From positions 1-11,943 of the forward strand of contig CAJOQA010000155.1 of the NCBI GenBank assembly GCA_905236465.1: a DNA stretch of 11,943 nt. Direction: 5' to 3'. Below are positions 11,762-11,943 of the stretch, piece by piece. Positions within the stretch are counted from its first letter, which is position 1. Each line of letters opens with the position of its first letter. Under the pieces are notes generated by a model, which was given only the letters and a program-made list of their open reading frames with translations, did no database searches and had not been told where the DNA came from. The stretch comes from an uncultured Treponema sp. (GTDB lineage Bacteria; Spirochaetota; Spirochaetia; Treponematales; Treponemataceae). A program made the translations under genes and the position numbers.

Positions 11762-11943
11762 TTATTTTATAAGAGCGAGCATTATTGCCTTAATCGTATG
11801 CTTGCGGTTTTCAGCTTGATCCCAAACCCTGCTTTGTGTGCCTTCAAATACCTCTTCGGTAACTTCCTGTTCTTTTACGGCAGGCAGGCAGTGCAAAAGT
11901 ATTGTATCGCTCAGTCCAGTCGCATCCATCAGGGCCTTGTTCA
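11762..11943 (-). CDS. argF: Ornithine carbamoyltransferase, C-terminal part (5' end outside window)
   Basis: The minus strand is open from the window edge to a TAA at 11762-11764, giving 59 residues. They contain the OTC signature HCLPA (with the catalytic Cys that binds ornithine), followed by EVTEEVFEGTQSRVWDQAEN and RKHTIKAIMLALIK, matching the end of ArgF/ArcB proteins. The enzyme makes citrulline from carbamoyl phosphate and ornithine for arginine synthesis, or runs in reverse in the arginine deiminase pathway. A putrescine carbamoyltransferase is not excluded because the N-terminal substrate loops are missing. The 146-aa secreted-protein gene follows after 20 nt. Confidence 0.92.
   Translation of the reverse strand, partial: NKALMDATGLSDTILLHCLPAVKEQEVTEEVFEGTQSRVWDQAENRKHTIKAIMLALIK

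Overview
The window looks like the chromosome of a treponeme or close relative (phylum Spirochaetota). The main evidence is two tandem FlaB-type core flagellins, which form periplasmic filaments and have the typical start MVINHNMSxMFANR, no cysteine and only about 285 residues. They are followed by flaG, fliD and a PilZ-domain gene, in an order that, from memory, resembles the fliD-tsaE-tsaB neighbourhood of Treponema pallidum. DNA composition is AT-leaning, with very T/A-rich spacers. The species cannot be fixed from the sequence.

Almost everything reads on the minus strand, so transcription runs from right to left. In that order: the 3' end of an ornithine carbamoyltransferase gene (argF) and a small secreted protein, closed by a clear hairpin terminator; a DHH/DHHA1 phosphoesterase of the NrnA type; a lysine-rich protein of unknown function with a C-terminal helix-turn-helix; the house-cleaning nucleotide pyrophosphatase RdgB; flagellin flaB (copy 1); flagellin flaB (copy 2); a terminator; then flaG, fliD, an uncharacterised 196-aa gene, a membrane-anchored PilZ protein, an uncharacterised 89-aa gene, tsaE and tsaB. 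The only plus-strand gene is the 3' part of csrA at the left edge. It runs tail to tail into tsaB with a 14-nt overlap.

The most informative parts are the spacers. Three different sigma-factor signatures appear within about 1.8 kb: a sigma-28 (FliA) type promoter for flaB copy 1, a sigma-70 promoter that would make rdgB mRNA leaderless, and a near-perfect sigma-54 (RpoN) promoter for the helix-turn-helix gene, with an inverted repeat and an extra half-site where an enhancer-binding protein would sit. The flaB leaders carry GGA motifs in hairpins and across the Shine-Dalgarno sequence, the hallmark of CsrA-repressed flagellin mRNAs. csrA itself is in the window.

Taken together, the window is a flagellar filament module: two flagellins, cap, FlaG, a c-di-GMP receptor and the post-transcriptional regulator CsrA. 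It is joined to translation-fidelity genes (t6A37 tRNA modification) and nucleotide/RNA clean-up genes (rdgB, nrnA-like). No mobile element, CRISPR array, tRNA or rRNA was seen.
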